A stretch of 64,000 bases of DNA from Lepidostoma basale (taxonomy: Eukaryota > Arthropoda > Insecta > Trichoptera > Lepidostomatidae), in NCBI GenBank assembly GCA_022606425.2, contig JAHDVF020001552.1, positions 62,001-126,000 of the forward strand, in the 5' to 3' direction. The first letter of the stretch is position 1. Each line of letters begins with the position of its first letter. A program made the position numbers and the translations under genes. Under the pieces are notes generated by a model that was not told the DNA's origin, did not search any database, and saw only the letters and a program-made list of their open reading frames with translations. Positions 19,346-30,150 of this stretch are shown here, one piece after another.

Positions 19346-20315
19346 AAAATATAAGAGAAGACATATTTCATCGAATATAGCCGAATCAACATATTTATCA
19401 ATGAAAATATTCTAAAAATAAAACAAAAGTTTTTGTTCAAAATCTTTAAAACCATTTTAATTCAATACATAAATAATCCTTAATGACCAAACAATATCCA
19501 AAGGAACATGAACACGTGATATGTTTAAGAAAAATAAATATTTAAAAGCTTTAAACATGTTTTACACTTTGTTATGTTTAGAATAAAGGTTTTTAATCCC
19601 TTTTCTCAATGTATGAAATCATAACACAAACCACCTAATTAATTTTCCATCAGCATAACAATTTTTTAATTCAATATAATTTTCGGATACGATTATAATA
19701 TTTTTTGCATCAAACGATTCATGAAAGTCCAAATTTAATTAATTAATTCATAAAGAGGTTCGTATAATTCTGTTTTCCATACCACGTTCTTAATCCCCGT
19801 TTGATGTCGACTGCGAAGTGAGATACAAAGATACTAAGAAGTTTCTGTATTCACTTAATCCAACAATAATGATTTCACTTAATAAACAAGCCCCTTTGTG
19901 CTCCCCCGGCGCCTCTTTCTAATTAGCCGGGACGATGCTGGATGCTCCTCTCGGATCTGCGCCTCTCCATTACCTGTGTTAGCTCTAGGTACACGCTGCA
20001 GACAACGCACAGATAAAGCAAGATCCTCGCTGGCTGCATTACTGAGTATAACTAAACGCAAAAACGACTAACCGTTTTTCTGCTCAGCAAAAAATCCTTT
20101 CCACTCCACTTCCTTTTCGTTTTTCTTTTCAAAAGCTAAATAAGCGCCGGTGAGTGTTCTTAGCAGTTTCAAGTAAAAAGTTTCACAAAAATTTCTTTGA
20201 TTTAATAATTTTTCAGTGGTAATTGCCCGTGTAATAAAATATTATAACCTTATTCAAATAGTTTCATTTTTCTTTTATACAGTTAAATATATATTACTTT
20301 ACAGTTATATATAAA

Positions 20316-20410
20316 AATCGCGGAATCGAGGAACTTGGAGGAAAATCATCAGAGCTAAAACTTTACAAGAGTTGAATGGCCATAGGAAGCAAGAGAGTTT
20401 AGTTAAATAT
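20316..20410 (+). mobile_element. LINE delta fragment, extreme 3' end
   Basis: TGGAGGAAAATCATCAGAGC and ATGGCCATAGGAAGCAAG match the end of the delta copy at 17155-17216 (WRKII, HGHRK type). Confidence 0.6.
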
Positions 20411-20439
20411 AATTAATATTTAAGTATAATTTATATTTA

Positions 20440-20680
20440 ACAATAGAATTCTATGAAGTATAATTTTCGGTGCGACATTATTTAGTAAAACAATAATCTG
20501 CTTTTAGTATTTGTATCAACACCACTTTATTTGGTAACAACAACCGGTTTCGCTCCCACCGGAGCTTCGTCAGGGTGAGAGAGTAAACTGAAAGCGGAGC
20601 GAAACCGATTGGTGTTACCAAATCAAGTGGTGTTGATATAAATACTAAAAGTGTATTATTATTTTATTCAATTAAATGAT
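20440..20680. mobile_element. HH-B foldback element
   Basis: Left arm: GACATTATTTAGTAAAACAA, CACCACTTTATTTGGTAAC, motif. Right arm: internally deleted motif (CTGAAAGCGGAGC, GAAACCG), then GGTGTTACCAAATC and the same sequences in reverse. Non-coding. Confidence 0.65.
20537..20577 (-). ncRNA. Hammerhead-like ribozyme, HH-B, consensus core
   Basis: Core CTGACGA, extra A, stem II GCTCC with GGAGC around GGTG, GAAAC, self-complementary ACCGGT, T at the cut site. Stem I is CACC on one side but GTTG on the other, so only part of it pairs in this copy. Confidence 0.6.
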
Positions 20681-20789
20681 TACATTTCATATATTGTATG
20701 ATTTCTCAGAAAGCATAAAACTTTTTGATACTATTAATAAGCGTAAAATTGTGGGAAAATCTCTCAATTTGAGTTTTAGCGACATAAGT

Positions 20790-20950
20790 CGGAAAATAGA
20801 CGAGCGTGCACATTACGGTGTATTAATATAGAGGAATCTCGAGATGTATGTCAGGATAGAATATAATGGCGGTCCATCCTCTCTGCATACTCCTTCGGCG
20901 ACGTTTGTCGCCGAAGGAGTCCTCGTTAGTTTGTTAGTTAGTTAGTTATA
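20790..20950 (+). mobile_element. LINE alpha fragment, 3' end with hairpin
   Basis: Contains GACGAGCGTGCACATTACGG, GTATGTCAGGATAGAATA, GGCGGTCCATCC and a GTTAG-type tail. At 20889-20920 it forms a perfect 14-bp stem (ACTCCTTCGGCGAC, loop GTTT) not found in other alpha copies. Confidence 0.7.
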
Positions 20951-20998
20951 AATATGTGATAAACATTACAATAATCCTATTAAATCGCATCTCTTCGG

Positions 20999-21300
20999 AT
21001 GTGGACATCTTCCACGATAGTGAGGCTACCCTCAGAAAACACCTATCTCTTGTATAATGTGTTGTTCTTCTTATTGTTTCTAATTACTTATTTGGTCTTA
21101 ATTTTTAATTATCTCGTATTTTTTTTGTTTTTGTTTTTGTCTATTTTTAAATTTCATAATTGTATTTACTGTTTAAAATAGTTTTTTTGTTGTTTTTGTA
21201 TAAAACCTGTATAGTCATAAGCGCTTTGGTTATATACTGTAATGTTTATGATTTAAAAAATAAATAAATTGAAATTGAAATTGAAATAGATGAATTCATC
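20999..21300 (+). mobile_element. LINE 3' end with GAAATT tail
   Basis: A T-rich 3' UTR-like segment ends ATAAATAAATTGAAATTG and repeated GAAATT units (21270-21288). The layout resembles the tail of the 948-2175 LINE (GAAAT type), suggesting a related jockey/L2-like family. No RT motif is left. Confidence 0.5.
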
Positions 21301-21609
21301 TAAAATATTAAACTTATTTTATAATATTTATGATAATTAGTTTGTTGATTGAACACCATACATTTAGAGAAACAAAAAAAGTTTTAATCCACTTGGAGCG
21401 AAACCGGTTGGTGGTATAAGAAAACAAAATATGTAGCATTAAAATACATCCGATTGTTAGATTTATTTTAATTTATTGTTTCTTGAAAAATGAAGAAAAC
21501 TTTCTATATAGGGTATATTTTATATTATTGAAAACGTCCGGTTTTGAGAAGTTTCATTATGTTTTTTAGGAAATGGCATATTTCACATTGCTAGAAGGTT
21601 TTTGTATTT

Positions 21610-21764
21610 AACTAACTAACTAACTAACCATCACGCCGTCTCCCCGAAAGGGTAGGCAGAAAGAATGGACTGCCACACTTTAATCGATGCGGCACTCCAT
21701 ACTTCTATTTTCGCCATCGCGAGAGACGCGGTGTGATGGGTTGCGAACCTCATCGCCACTAATC
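21610..21764 (-). mobile_element. Mini-LINE: 5' and 3' ends of LINE alpha joined
   Basis: On the minus strand, the first part (GTGGCGATGAGGTTCGCAAC, CCATCACACC, GGAGTGCCG) matches the 5' end of the LINE at 21900-21975. The rest (GTGTGGCAGTCCATTC, CGGGGAGACGGCGTGATGG, GTTAG repeats) is the 3' end. About 2.9 kb of the parent is missing. Direct repeats GTTTTTGTATTT at 21598-21609 and 21765-21776 mark it as one insertion event. Confidence 0.8.
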
Positions 21765-21869
21765 GTTTTTGTATTTGATAATCTTATATCAATTTGCATT
21801 TGATAATGTAAAACACTTGTATTCGTAAAACATATAACTTAAATTTTTGTAATAAGTTGTTATAATAAT

Positions 21870-24800
21870 GTAGTATTTAAGTGGGCGCGGGAGTTATGCC
21901 TATAGGTGGCGATGAGGCACGCAACCCATCACGCCGCATCTCCCGAGATGGCGAACAGAGGAGGGTGGAGTGCCGGATTGGTACGTGGAATGTAAGAGGA
22001 GGAATGGAAAGAAAGATGAATGAAATGTGTATTGAAATGAAAAGGCATTGTATAGACATCCTGTGCGTGACTGAGAGCATGATGAAAGAGAGAGGAATGA
22101 AGGAGCATGGCGACACGCTTGTGTTGTGGTCTGGAGTGAAGCAATCACAAAGAGGCTGCCAGGGCGTTGCGGCGCTACTCTCTCCTGGAATGGCAGAATG
22201 TATGAAAGATTATGAATGTGTGAGCCCAAGGCTTATGTGGATTCGCTTTAAAATCGGATTGACAAGGATTTTCCTCATCATAGGGTACGCTCCAGTCAAC
22301 TCCGATGGAGAGGCGGTGAAGGATGAGTTTTGGGATAAAGTTAGGGAAATCGCGGAAGTTAAGAAAGTGAACGAAAGATTAATTTTGGCAGGGGATATGA
22401 ATGGTTGGGTGGGAACCCAAAGGAGTGGTTTTGAGGAATGTCTGGGCAAGTTCGGTGATCCTAAGACGAATGATAATGGGATGAGATTGCTTGATGTATG
22501 CCTGGAATGGAACCTCTTTGTGGCGAATACTATTTTCGACCACAAAAGGATCTATATGTATACATGGCAAAGAGGGAATGAGAGAACGATGATTGATTAT
22601 GTTGCAATTGACTTTAGACTGAGAGGCGACATGGTAGATACCAGAGTGTACAGGGGAGCCGAACTCGAGACGGACCACTTCTTGGTGGTTGCTAGAGTGA
22701 TCTTGTTTCGAGGATGGCGATCCAAGACCCGCAAAACAGTGTCTGCCCTGTCTAGAGTCAAAACCGAAAAACTGCAAGATAACGAAGTGAAAGAGAAGTA
22801 TGTTAATACAGTTAATACGAGAATGAGCAAATATGAGATGGATGATTTAAGTGTAGATGAAAAGTGGAACCATCTGAAAGAAAGTTTATATGAAGGAGCA
22901 AAAGAAGTATGCGGGACGTGTAAGACAGGAAGAATGAATGGTGACGCTTGGTGGAACGAGGACGTAAAACACAGCGTTAAAGAAAAAAAGGATGCGTGGA
23001 AGAATTTGCTTGCAGTGGATAGGGGCGATAGTGAAAAATATATGAGAGCGAAAGAAATATATAAGGTTTGTAAGAATAATGTGAAAGTGAGAGTAAAAGA
23101 GTGCAAAGAAAAGATGAAAATAGAAGAGGGAGAAAAAATCACCCACCACTTCCAGGAGAATATAAAAATGTTCTGGAAGGAGGTTAAAAAATCTCAGAAC
23201 TCCTCGGAAAGCGGATGTGTTAAAGCAATTCTGGGAGAAGACGGAAGAATGCTGACAGATGATAAGAGTGTACAAGAAAGATGGATGAACTATTTTAAAG
23301 AAATGTATGGCAGTAACGTAGCAGCTGATATGGATGCCAGAGAAAATGTAAGTGCTGTGAACACAAATGAACTATGTAGTACAGAAGAGATAAGCATGAA
23401 TGAGATGAAGAATGCATTGAAAATGATGAAAGGTGGAAAAGCAGTTGGATATGATTGCGTTGCAATAGAGTTTGTCAAGAGTGGTGGCCAGGTGGTTTTT
23501 GCATGGCTTTGCGGACTCCTTAACCAATGTTTGGAGGAGGGGTATACTCCGCTGGACTGGAGAAGAGCAGTTATCATGCCTCTTTACAAGGGTAAGGGAG
23601 CCCGTGTAGACTGTGGGAGCCACAGGGCCATCAGTCTGCTGAGCTCCGTTGGTAAACTATACGGCAGGATACTGATAGAAAGAGTGAGGAAAGTGACATC
23701 TGGAAAGATTTGGGATGTACAAGGAGCCTTTATGAGTGGACGTGGATGCATGGACCAGATTTTTGCACTCCGCAGTCTAACAGAGAAGGTACTGGCCAAG
23801 GACCGAAAACTTTTCTGTGCGTTTGTGGATCTGCAGAAAGCGTATGACCGAGTTGATAGGAAAAAACTTTGGAAGGTCTTGGCCGAGTATGGAGTGGGCA
23901 CAAAACTGATACGCGCGGTCGCATCCCTCTATGAGGGAAGCACCGCTTGTGTCAGGGTTAATGGGGCTGTCACATCTTGGTTTGACATCACCAAAGGTGT
24001 CAAACAGGGTTGTGTGATGTCCCCGTGGTTGTTCAATCTATACTTGGACAAGTGTATGAAAGAACTTGAAGGCATAGACGCTGGTGCTAAGATGAATTGT
24101 TTGTCAGTCAGCTGTTTGTTATATGCAGACGATGCTGTGTTAATCGCTGACAGTAAAGACAATTTGCAAGTCTTAATGGCAAGGATGTATGAGGCATGCA
24201 AAAAGAGTGACTTGGCGATGAATGTGTCTAAATCTAAAGTGATGGTTTTCGAGAAAGAAGAATGTATGACGATTTGTGATATAAGTGCGATGGGCGAGAA
24301 ATTGGAGCAAGTTACTGAATTTACGTATCTGGGAAACATGTTTACAAGAGACGGAAAAATGGAGAAAGACATCGAAAGGAGGGTTGGTGCTGGGAATAAA
24401 ATAAATGGCGCACTCAAAGTCATTACTGCAAATAGAAATATATCCACAGAAGCAAAAATGGCAGTACACAATGGAGTTCTAGTGCCAACTCTCATGTATG
24501 GAAGTGAAGCTTGGAGCTGGCAAAAGAAGGATGAAAGCAGGATAAACGCCGTAGAAATGAGATCACTAAGAAGAATGTGCGGGAAAACGTTGTATGATAG
24601 AATACCGAACGATGAAATAAGAAAGAAATGTAAGACAGATGACTGCATCATGAATAAAATTAAGAAGGATCCCTGAGATGGTTCGGACATATGGAACGAA
24701 TGGATGAGAGTAGAATGGTTAAAAAGTTGTACACAAGCAGTGTGAGTGGGAAAAGAAGCCGAGGACGACCGAGGAAAACACGGCATGACCAAATTAACCA

Positions 24801-24978
24801 ATTACTAAAAGGCGGCCAAATTCGAAGTCGGAATAATCGACGTGCGTGCATGGTGCGATGTATGAATGTGGAGGAAGCCCGAGAGGTGTGCCAGGACAGG
24901 CCAGTGTGGCGATCCATCCTCTCTGCCTACCCCTCCGGGGAAATGGCGTGATGGTTAGTTAGTTAGTTAGTTATAACT
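21870..24978 (+). mobile_element. Nearly full-length LINE alpha
   Basis: The element ends right after the stop codon at 24951 with GGTTAGTTAGTTAGTTAG, so the 3' UTR is almost nil. The 5' boundary is uncertain, between 21864 and 21905. TTATAA occurs on both sides (21860-21865 and 24971-24976) but is too short to call. Fragments of this family are the most frequent repeat in the window, with over 15 copies. Confidence 0.8.
21896..24951 (+). CDS. LINE alpha polyprotein: AP-endonuclease and reverse transcriptase (one frameshift)
   Basis: A single long frame from ATG 21896 (the earlier in-frame GTG is not a start in eukaryotes) to TGA 24676 encodes about 926 residues; a further 87 codons follow in another frame to 24951. 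The endonuclease occupies roughly residues 28-225: IGTWNVRG, CVTESM, YAPVNS, LAGDMNGWVG and TDHFLV are its metal-binding motifs. A Lys/Glu-rich linker follows. The reverse transcriptase, about 510-770, shows AISLLSSVGKLYGRIL, CAFVDLQKAYDRVDRKKLW (motif A), GVKQGCVMSPWLFNLYLD (motif B) and LLYADDAVLIAD (motif C). Compared with other copies, one A is missing near 24667, which changes KKGSLRWF into KKDP and a stop. All catalytic residues I could check are present. A product of about 1010 residues is inferred when the shift is ignored. It would make new genomic copies by target-primed reverse transcription. RTE-like by layout (single ORF, very short 3' UTR); clade not certain. Confidence 0.88.
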
Positions 24979-26024
24979 TCCAAAAATATAATACAACCTC
25001 TAGAAAACAAACGTTTTCATCAATATATAAAAAAATATACGTATTACAGTGCAAAACATAAAAATTTGTCAACAATCCAAATTTCACTGTGTTGTTTGTA
25101 CCATCGTTGTTTAAGTTAACAAGTTTCTGTCATCAGTAATGATGCAAGATAAATATATCATGTGTCCGGATATCAAATACACAAACGAAATCGAAAACCA
25201 AATTAAATAAAGATATTCGGTGTGTTTTTATGCGTTTGGATTCCTACTTCTGGGATTGTACGGGGTTGAATGAATGAGCGAGTAAGATGATAGCTCCCCA
25301 TTATAAATTTATTTAAGAGGAAGTATTTGTACTTATGTATTTATAAAAGTCCTTGTCAGAGCACCCTCCATAATAAAAATAGGCCAAGGATACGTAACCT
25401 GGGGACCGGCAAGTCTGTTCAGTCGAAAAAAGGATATGATTAGGTCGTCCTTAACTGCGAATAACATTCGTACGATGAATTAATAAGGTGAGAAGCGGAA
25501 GTTAGTGAATTTAATACAAATGGATGAGTCAATTTGATACAAACTTGTGAAACTTTTCTCCAGTTGTTCTTATGAAATTAATACGCAAAACGGAATTTTT
25601 GTATCTGAAATTGAAATAAATCAAAACAGTTTTAAAAAATCGATTTCCACTTGATGATACAAAGGACAGTTATGAAAACCGGCCATAGATATAGAACAGT
25701 ACAACATATTGAAGTTCTTTTAAACGTGTGTTTCAATTTCAAGCTAGTCTCTAAATAGAGTCTTATCTCTTGTATTTCTCTCGCCATTATGGGGGAAAAT
25801 TTGTCCGACTTTGTCGTTTCCAGGGTACGCCGGGTGTTATAATTATAGTAACACCACATGTGTTGTCAGTGCGTAATTTTATCCTTTATATCTAGGCTTT
25901 GCCAATGGAAGATGGCGATTTGACAATGTTTTAAGTCATGAGATCTGCACCTGACACCAGCAATCAGGTAACCATTGTTTATATTTTATGCGATATTTTG
26001 ATAAGGTGGGTTTTTATGTGAGAT

Positions 26025-26335
26025 TTAAAATCTGTTGGATTGTCGTGCACGAAGCGTATTCCAGGTGGACAAAGCTCGATCCCCGAAATTTGTCTGGGGG
26101 TTGCGCTTTGGATCTACTAATCTGGCTATTGCCGAGGAGTTTGCTGGTCGAAGCGTAGAATGCCGTAAGTTAGGGTTATCAGCAATACAAAGTTCAGATA
26201 TATACATATGCTGGTGCCTTTCCGTGAAGCGCTTTAAAAATCGTCCAGCATAGTTTATTAATAGAATTCTTTCAAAAACTCGAGCCAGTGAAGATCTTTT
26301 AGATGTTGTGAAATAAATAATTTTTTGGAACACTT
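26025..26335 (-). mobile_element. Probable LINE/RT C-terminal fragment
   Basis: Minus-strand frame of about 100 residues with NLRHSTLRPANSS and NFGDRALSTWNTL. The pattern of R-x-F-x-x-R-A-x-x-x-WN-x-L near the end resembles the C-termini of jockey/CR1-type LINE proteins. Assignment is tentative. 25031-26024 has no recognised feature. Confidence 0.4.
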
Positions 26336-26514
26336 TTTATAAACCGTGCTGCCGCATTGAAAGCAGATGTCCAACAGTAGACGGCATCGGCTGTATAAGA
26401 AAGAGTCGTATAAGTAAGAGAAATTTTATACTTTGGCAGATCTATACGGATGTATTATATAATTATGTTGGTAGTTTAAATTAATTGAATATGTCGTTTT
26501 AACAAATACAAATA

Positions 26515-26830
26515 AGGCGTGGGAGGCACAGATGCGGACGCTGAGAACAATAGGTAAGACTCTTCGAAATAGAGTGAGAAACACGTCTATCTGCAAAATC
26601 TGCAATGTGGGAGATATTGTCAGATGGGGCAGACAACGCAAAAGACACTGGCATCACTACAGAATTCCACACTTGTGATGCATCAAACTCTTGTTGGTTA
26701 TGGTCTCCCCGGAAGATCACTTAAAAGATTGTGGGATAGAGGAGCCGGCCTAATAATAAAAACTGACCAAGAGTCTAAAAGGAGAAAAAGAATAAGACAC
26801 ATGGAAGGTTTAAAAGTTCATAAGTGAATT
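26515..26830 (+). mobile_element. LINE fragment (beta family)
   Basis: Translation gives AWEAQMRTLRTIGKTLRNRV and NTSICKICNVGDIVRWGRQR, aligning with the 6.1-kb beta copy (VAEMRTLRSIAGKTLRD). Stops interrupt it after 26675; the end is AAAGGAGAAAAAGAATAAG. 26831-27375 shows nothing repetitive; 26920-27080 is GC-rich single-copy DNA. Confidence 0.65.
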
Positions 26831-27379
26831 AACGATGGCAATGAATGTTAACGTTGACAGTTGACCGTCACTAGGTAGCGTTAGATAGAGAGTGCGACCA
26901 CTAATGGCGATGGCTACAGGATGTACACGGAATAATTGAATAGAAGGTATCCTCTCGTCTGTGCAGCTCCCGCCGAGCTAAATATAGCCCACCCTATGTC
27001 TCCCCATTATACAGTACGCGGCGCGGAGTGCGGAGTGTCGGAGCAGGGAAAGGTGGACGAACGGCGCTCAGCGGGCACGTTAATGATTCCGTAATACAAT
27101 TTTCACACAAACAAATAGTACGTCGTCATCTAAGGTATTTTCTCAAACTTGTTTATTGTATTTCCAAGATTTGTTCATGTAGCTAAATAAGAACGTTTGA
27201 GATTTTTGTGACTTTAAATGTGACGTATTTAAAGTATGAATTTACCAATTTTTATTATAACGTCTGTTTTCAATATTATATTATATATTTGATACAATTG
27301 TCATTCTCATAAACGTACATTCGTACTTATTAAGTTTTTTGTTACCAAATTTTCAAACTTATAATCATTACTTAAACTA

Positions 27380-27600
27380 ACTACTTATTGTACTCCTGTT
27401 TGCCAAAGGGCTAGGCATAAAGGATGGACTGCCACACTGTTAATTCACGACACAATTCACTCAAATCATTAACTTTAATACATCGTGTAATGCATGTACG
27501 TCGTTTTCCCCGATTCCTCACTTGGTAGATATTAAAATTAGATTGATTTCGTTATGCCACGTTTTATTCGGTCTTCCTCTTTTTTTTCCTCCATTTATAT
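27380..27600 (-). mobile_element. LINE alpha fragment, 3' end
   Basis: Starts after TAAACTAACTAC with GGCATAAAGGATGGACTGCC, followed by ATCGTGTAATGCATGTACGT and GTTATGCCACGTTTTATTCG, the usual alpha 3' order in reverse. Confidence 0.65.
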
Positions 27601-27679
27601 CTTTAAATCCTAGGTGTTAACCATGGTAGTGTTATGTCTTTGTGGTGGTTTAATTTATATATTGATTAGCGAATAAAAG

Positions 27680-27815
27680 AGCCGACAGAGTTGAATGCAG
27701 GCGCCCAAATGAGTGGGGTGTCAGTAAACTCTCTGCTGTATGCAGACAACGCTGTGCTACTTGTATAGGGTGAGCATGAACTTAAAGCCTTGGTATCAGA
27801 ATCAACACTGTAATT
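27680..27815 (+). mobile_element. LINE alpha-like fragment around motif C
   Basis: Encodes AGAQMSGVSVNSLLYADNAV, equivalent to AGAKMNCLSVSCLLYADDAV of the full copy. The second catalytic aspartate is Asn here, and a stop follows, so it is inactive. Confidence 0.65.
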
Positions 27816-27889
27816 TATAACATTATCTTCCATGTAACATGGTCAGCTGGACGCGGCATGCCGTGGCTATGGATAGTGCAATTATTAAT

Positions 27890-27990
27890 TTTAATTCTAA
27901 AAAATTCTCGTGTAATGTCGAGTTTAGCTTGACAAAGTAATTATGTCAAGTCACACTCGACATTGGAGTGATAAAAGTTAAATGTATTTT
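27890..27990. repeat. Imperfect inverted repeat
   Basis: AATGTCGAGTTTAGCTTGACA and TGTCAAGTCACACTCGACAT pair around a short AT centre. Stem about 20 bp with mismatches. Nothing else is seen to 28200. Confidence 0.5.
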
Positions 27991-28221
27991 AATAATTGAC
28001 GGTCTAATAGGGCGATGGTTATTTAGAAGTAGAGTAACTACTCGTAAGTCCCACGAGACAAAAGACATCTACTTTTTGTAACAAAATTGATGAAACAAAA
28101 ACAATTGAAGTGCCCACCGTCTCCATTGGGCTCACTTATTATTAAAACATTAATCAAACCTGGAAAACCTTTCGCTCTATTCCTTAGTGATCGGCAGTGC
28201 CCACTTTCCCCTCAGCTACAC

Positions 28222-28294
28222 GCGCGTGAGTGAGTGTGTGTGTTGCGTATGTGTGAGAGAGTGTGTGTATGTGTATGTAGGTGTGTGTGTGCAG
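28222..28294 (+). repeat. TG-rich microsatellite
   Basis: Interrupted GTGTGTGT tract mixed with GAGAGAG and TATG units. Confidence 0.8.
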
Positions 28295-28642
28295 AGTACG
28301 GAGCAGCCTGTTGATTTCAGTTCGGCATAGGCCTACCTCCATCGTCCTTCACCGCCACCCAGAACACCCTCCGAAAAGAACGTTCTCACAAATACACAAT
28401 AGAACCTAGTTAAAAATGGCTTTCAACCTATTTCCATTACAAAAAAATCATAGAGAAAAATGGTGTTTTTCTATTGAAACCTCGAGTTTAATTCTTTAGT
28501 TTTGTTTGAATATACAATCCAAAAATATGTAACTTCACATAATACCAACTTCCCATGGTATTAAAATTTCTTCTTAAATATTAAATTGACACCACTGTAA
28601 TAATATCACATTTTTTTATTATTCACTTTTTTAAAATGTCGC

Positions 28643-28680
28643 GACAGCTATTTCGCCAACCAATGTTGGTATCATCAGGT
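28643..28680 (-). ncRNA. Hammerhead-like motif, HH-D
   Basis: Core CTGATGA, two unpaired bases, stem CCAAC with GTTGG, GAAAT instead of GAAAC, AGCTGT, C (GTC). The first base of stem III has changed. The flanking TAACAC matches the 40.1-kb copy, but stem I is mostly unpaired here. Confidence 0.5.
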
Positions 28681-28754
28681 GTTACAAATAACTATTATAA
28701 TAATAAACGCGAATGTTTAATGGTTTTACTTGATTTAATTCATATAATTACTTA

Positions 28755-28844
28755 TATAAATAGCAGTTACAAATTTGTTTCGCCTTGCGAGGACATTTGA
28801 AAATGCCCTCGCAAGGCGAAACAAATTTGTAACTGCTATTTATA
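28755..28844. mobile_element. HH-E palindrome
   Basis: Perfect arms of about 38 bases (TATAAATAGCAGTTACAAAT and its complement) surround the centre ACATTTGAAAATG. Family relatives near 49.2, 52.5 and 57.1 kb. Confidence 0.7.
28797..28831 (+). ncRNA. Hammerhead-like motif, HH-E
   Basis: Core TTGAAAA with T3-A8 in place of C3-G8, extra T, stem GCC/GGC, GAAAC, and the 10-base palindrome ACAAATTTGT as stem III, then A (GTA cut site). The stem is short; stem I does not pair well. The mirror arm lacks the core. Confidence 0.45.
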
Positions 28845-29259
28845 AAAGGAGTTATATACGACATGGAACAGTCAAAACATGTTTATGAAAAGTGTAAATT
28901 AATGTTATAATACAAATACAATGTTTTTCCAAAAATATGTAATTCGTGAATCCACAACATTCAGCGATGGCGAAAATATAAGAAGTTCACAGTACCGAGT
29001 GAGTAAAAAAATGTCTTAATGAACCATCTCCTCGTCAGTTTAAGGGAATTGTACCCAATCATAGTCAAAAGAAACGCCGTCGGATATTACCAATAATATA
29101 CCTCGTATGTTTTCAAATAAAGTGTTTTAATTTTTTTCTTTTAATTCCTTTTTCACATTAGAAAATATGAAGTCTCAACCGGACGTTATATTATCGCACT
29201 GCTTTAAGCCTGGTAGATTAAATGATCTAAATCAACTAACGGTTGACATTCAAAAAATA

Positions 29260-29430
29260 TCCCCGGTGAGAACTCGCACAATCCCGGGTGATCCGGCCAA
29301 GGGGTCGGGGCGGTGGGTGGCGCATGCGCCGTGGTGCGTGACGTCACCCCGGCCCGGGACACGCACGTCAGTGGTCCACATCAAACAGGCGGATGCGGAG
29401 GGGAGGACGGATGAAGTGGACTGACTCCAT
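29260..29430 (+). other. GC-rich patch of unknown nature
   Basis: Abrupt rise in GC (CCCGGGTGATCCGGCC, GCGCATGCGCC, GACGTCACC) inside AT-rich DNA, with an open frame of 85 codons from 29167 that resembles nothing known to me. It may be the end of an unrecognised retroelement. CTGATGA at 29433 is not followed by a stem and is not a ribozyme. 28860-29250 has nothing else. Confidence 0.35.
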
Positions 29431-29667
29431 TCTGATGAGTTCGCCAGAAACAGGGGTGTCCTCTCGCAATAACGATTAGAAGGCAATAATCATTGCCGAA
29501 GGTACCTTGCAAGAATTATAATTAAAGATGATCTAAATATTGTAACCGCAACTCCTACACTCGTTTCTTATACAGCTCTTATCTATTATTCTGGATATGA
29601 ACTGAAAGTATTCTGGCAAATATATGTACGATACATAATATTTATAATTACATACGAAGTATAAGTT

Positions 29668-30150
29668 CTCGTACAACCTTTTTGTATGCAAAGGAAGTAT
29701 TGAGTTGGCAAAATAAGCATGAATGTAGATTAAATCCCAAAAAAATTAAATAACTGAGAAGGATGTGCGGAAAAATAACGTATAATAGAATGCCGAACTA
29801 CGAAAAAAGGAAACGAAAGCCAGATAACTGCATTATTAGTAAAATTAAAAAAGAATCCCTGAGTTGGTTTGGATATGTGGAACAAATGGATGATGGAAAA
29901 ATGATTAAAAAGTTGTACACAAGCAGTGTGAGTGGAAAAAGTCGAGAACGACAGAGGAAAACATCGCATGACCAAATTAATTGATAACTAAATGGCGGTC
30001 GCATTCGAAGTCGTAAAAATCGACGAACATGCTTGTTACGATGTATGAAGATCGAGAGATGTACCAAATTGGAGTTATATAATGGTCCATTTATGTTTCC
30101 CCCTCACTGGAAATGGCGTAATGTTTAGTTATTACGTTAGTAAGTTAGAA
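29668..30150 (+). mobile_element. LINE alpha, 5'-truncated copy
   Basis: Runs from the YGSEAW-like region (diverged) through MCGKITYNRMPNYEKRKRK, WFGYVEQMDDGKMIKKLYTS, to AAATGGCGTAATG and an impure GTTA tail. Frame is conserved across the A-run that is shifted in the long copy. Confidence 0.75.

Larger units (their letters stand above)
21472..25030. mobile_element. HH-A foldback interrupted by two retroelement insertions
   Basis: The left arm (TTTATTGTTTCTTGAAAAAT, GAAAACGTCCGGTTTTGAG) is broken at 21610 by a mini-LINE and again near 21870 by a LINE. The right arm resumes after 24975 with AATATAATACAACCTCTAGA and GTTTTCAT. The hammerhead core is gone except for degraded TTTGATAATG stretches. 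Confidence 0.55.

Noticed and set aside
22597..23142. Long minus-strand open frames across the LINE (for example 22597-23142 and 23929-24801)
   Set aside because: They are antisense shadows of the endonuclease-reverse transcriptase frame, with no motifs of their own.
24940..24978. Telomeric repeat (TTAGG)
   Set aside because: The unit is the 4-base GTTA, and it always follows the end of LINE alpha.
29167..29424. 85-codon frame over the GC island as a protein gene
   Set aside because: Length follows from high GC; no recognised motif or splice sites.
29433..29460. CTGATGA followed by GAAAC and GTC near 29430
   Set aside because: The bases between them cannot form stem II, so it is not a hammerhead despite matching keywords.
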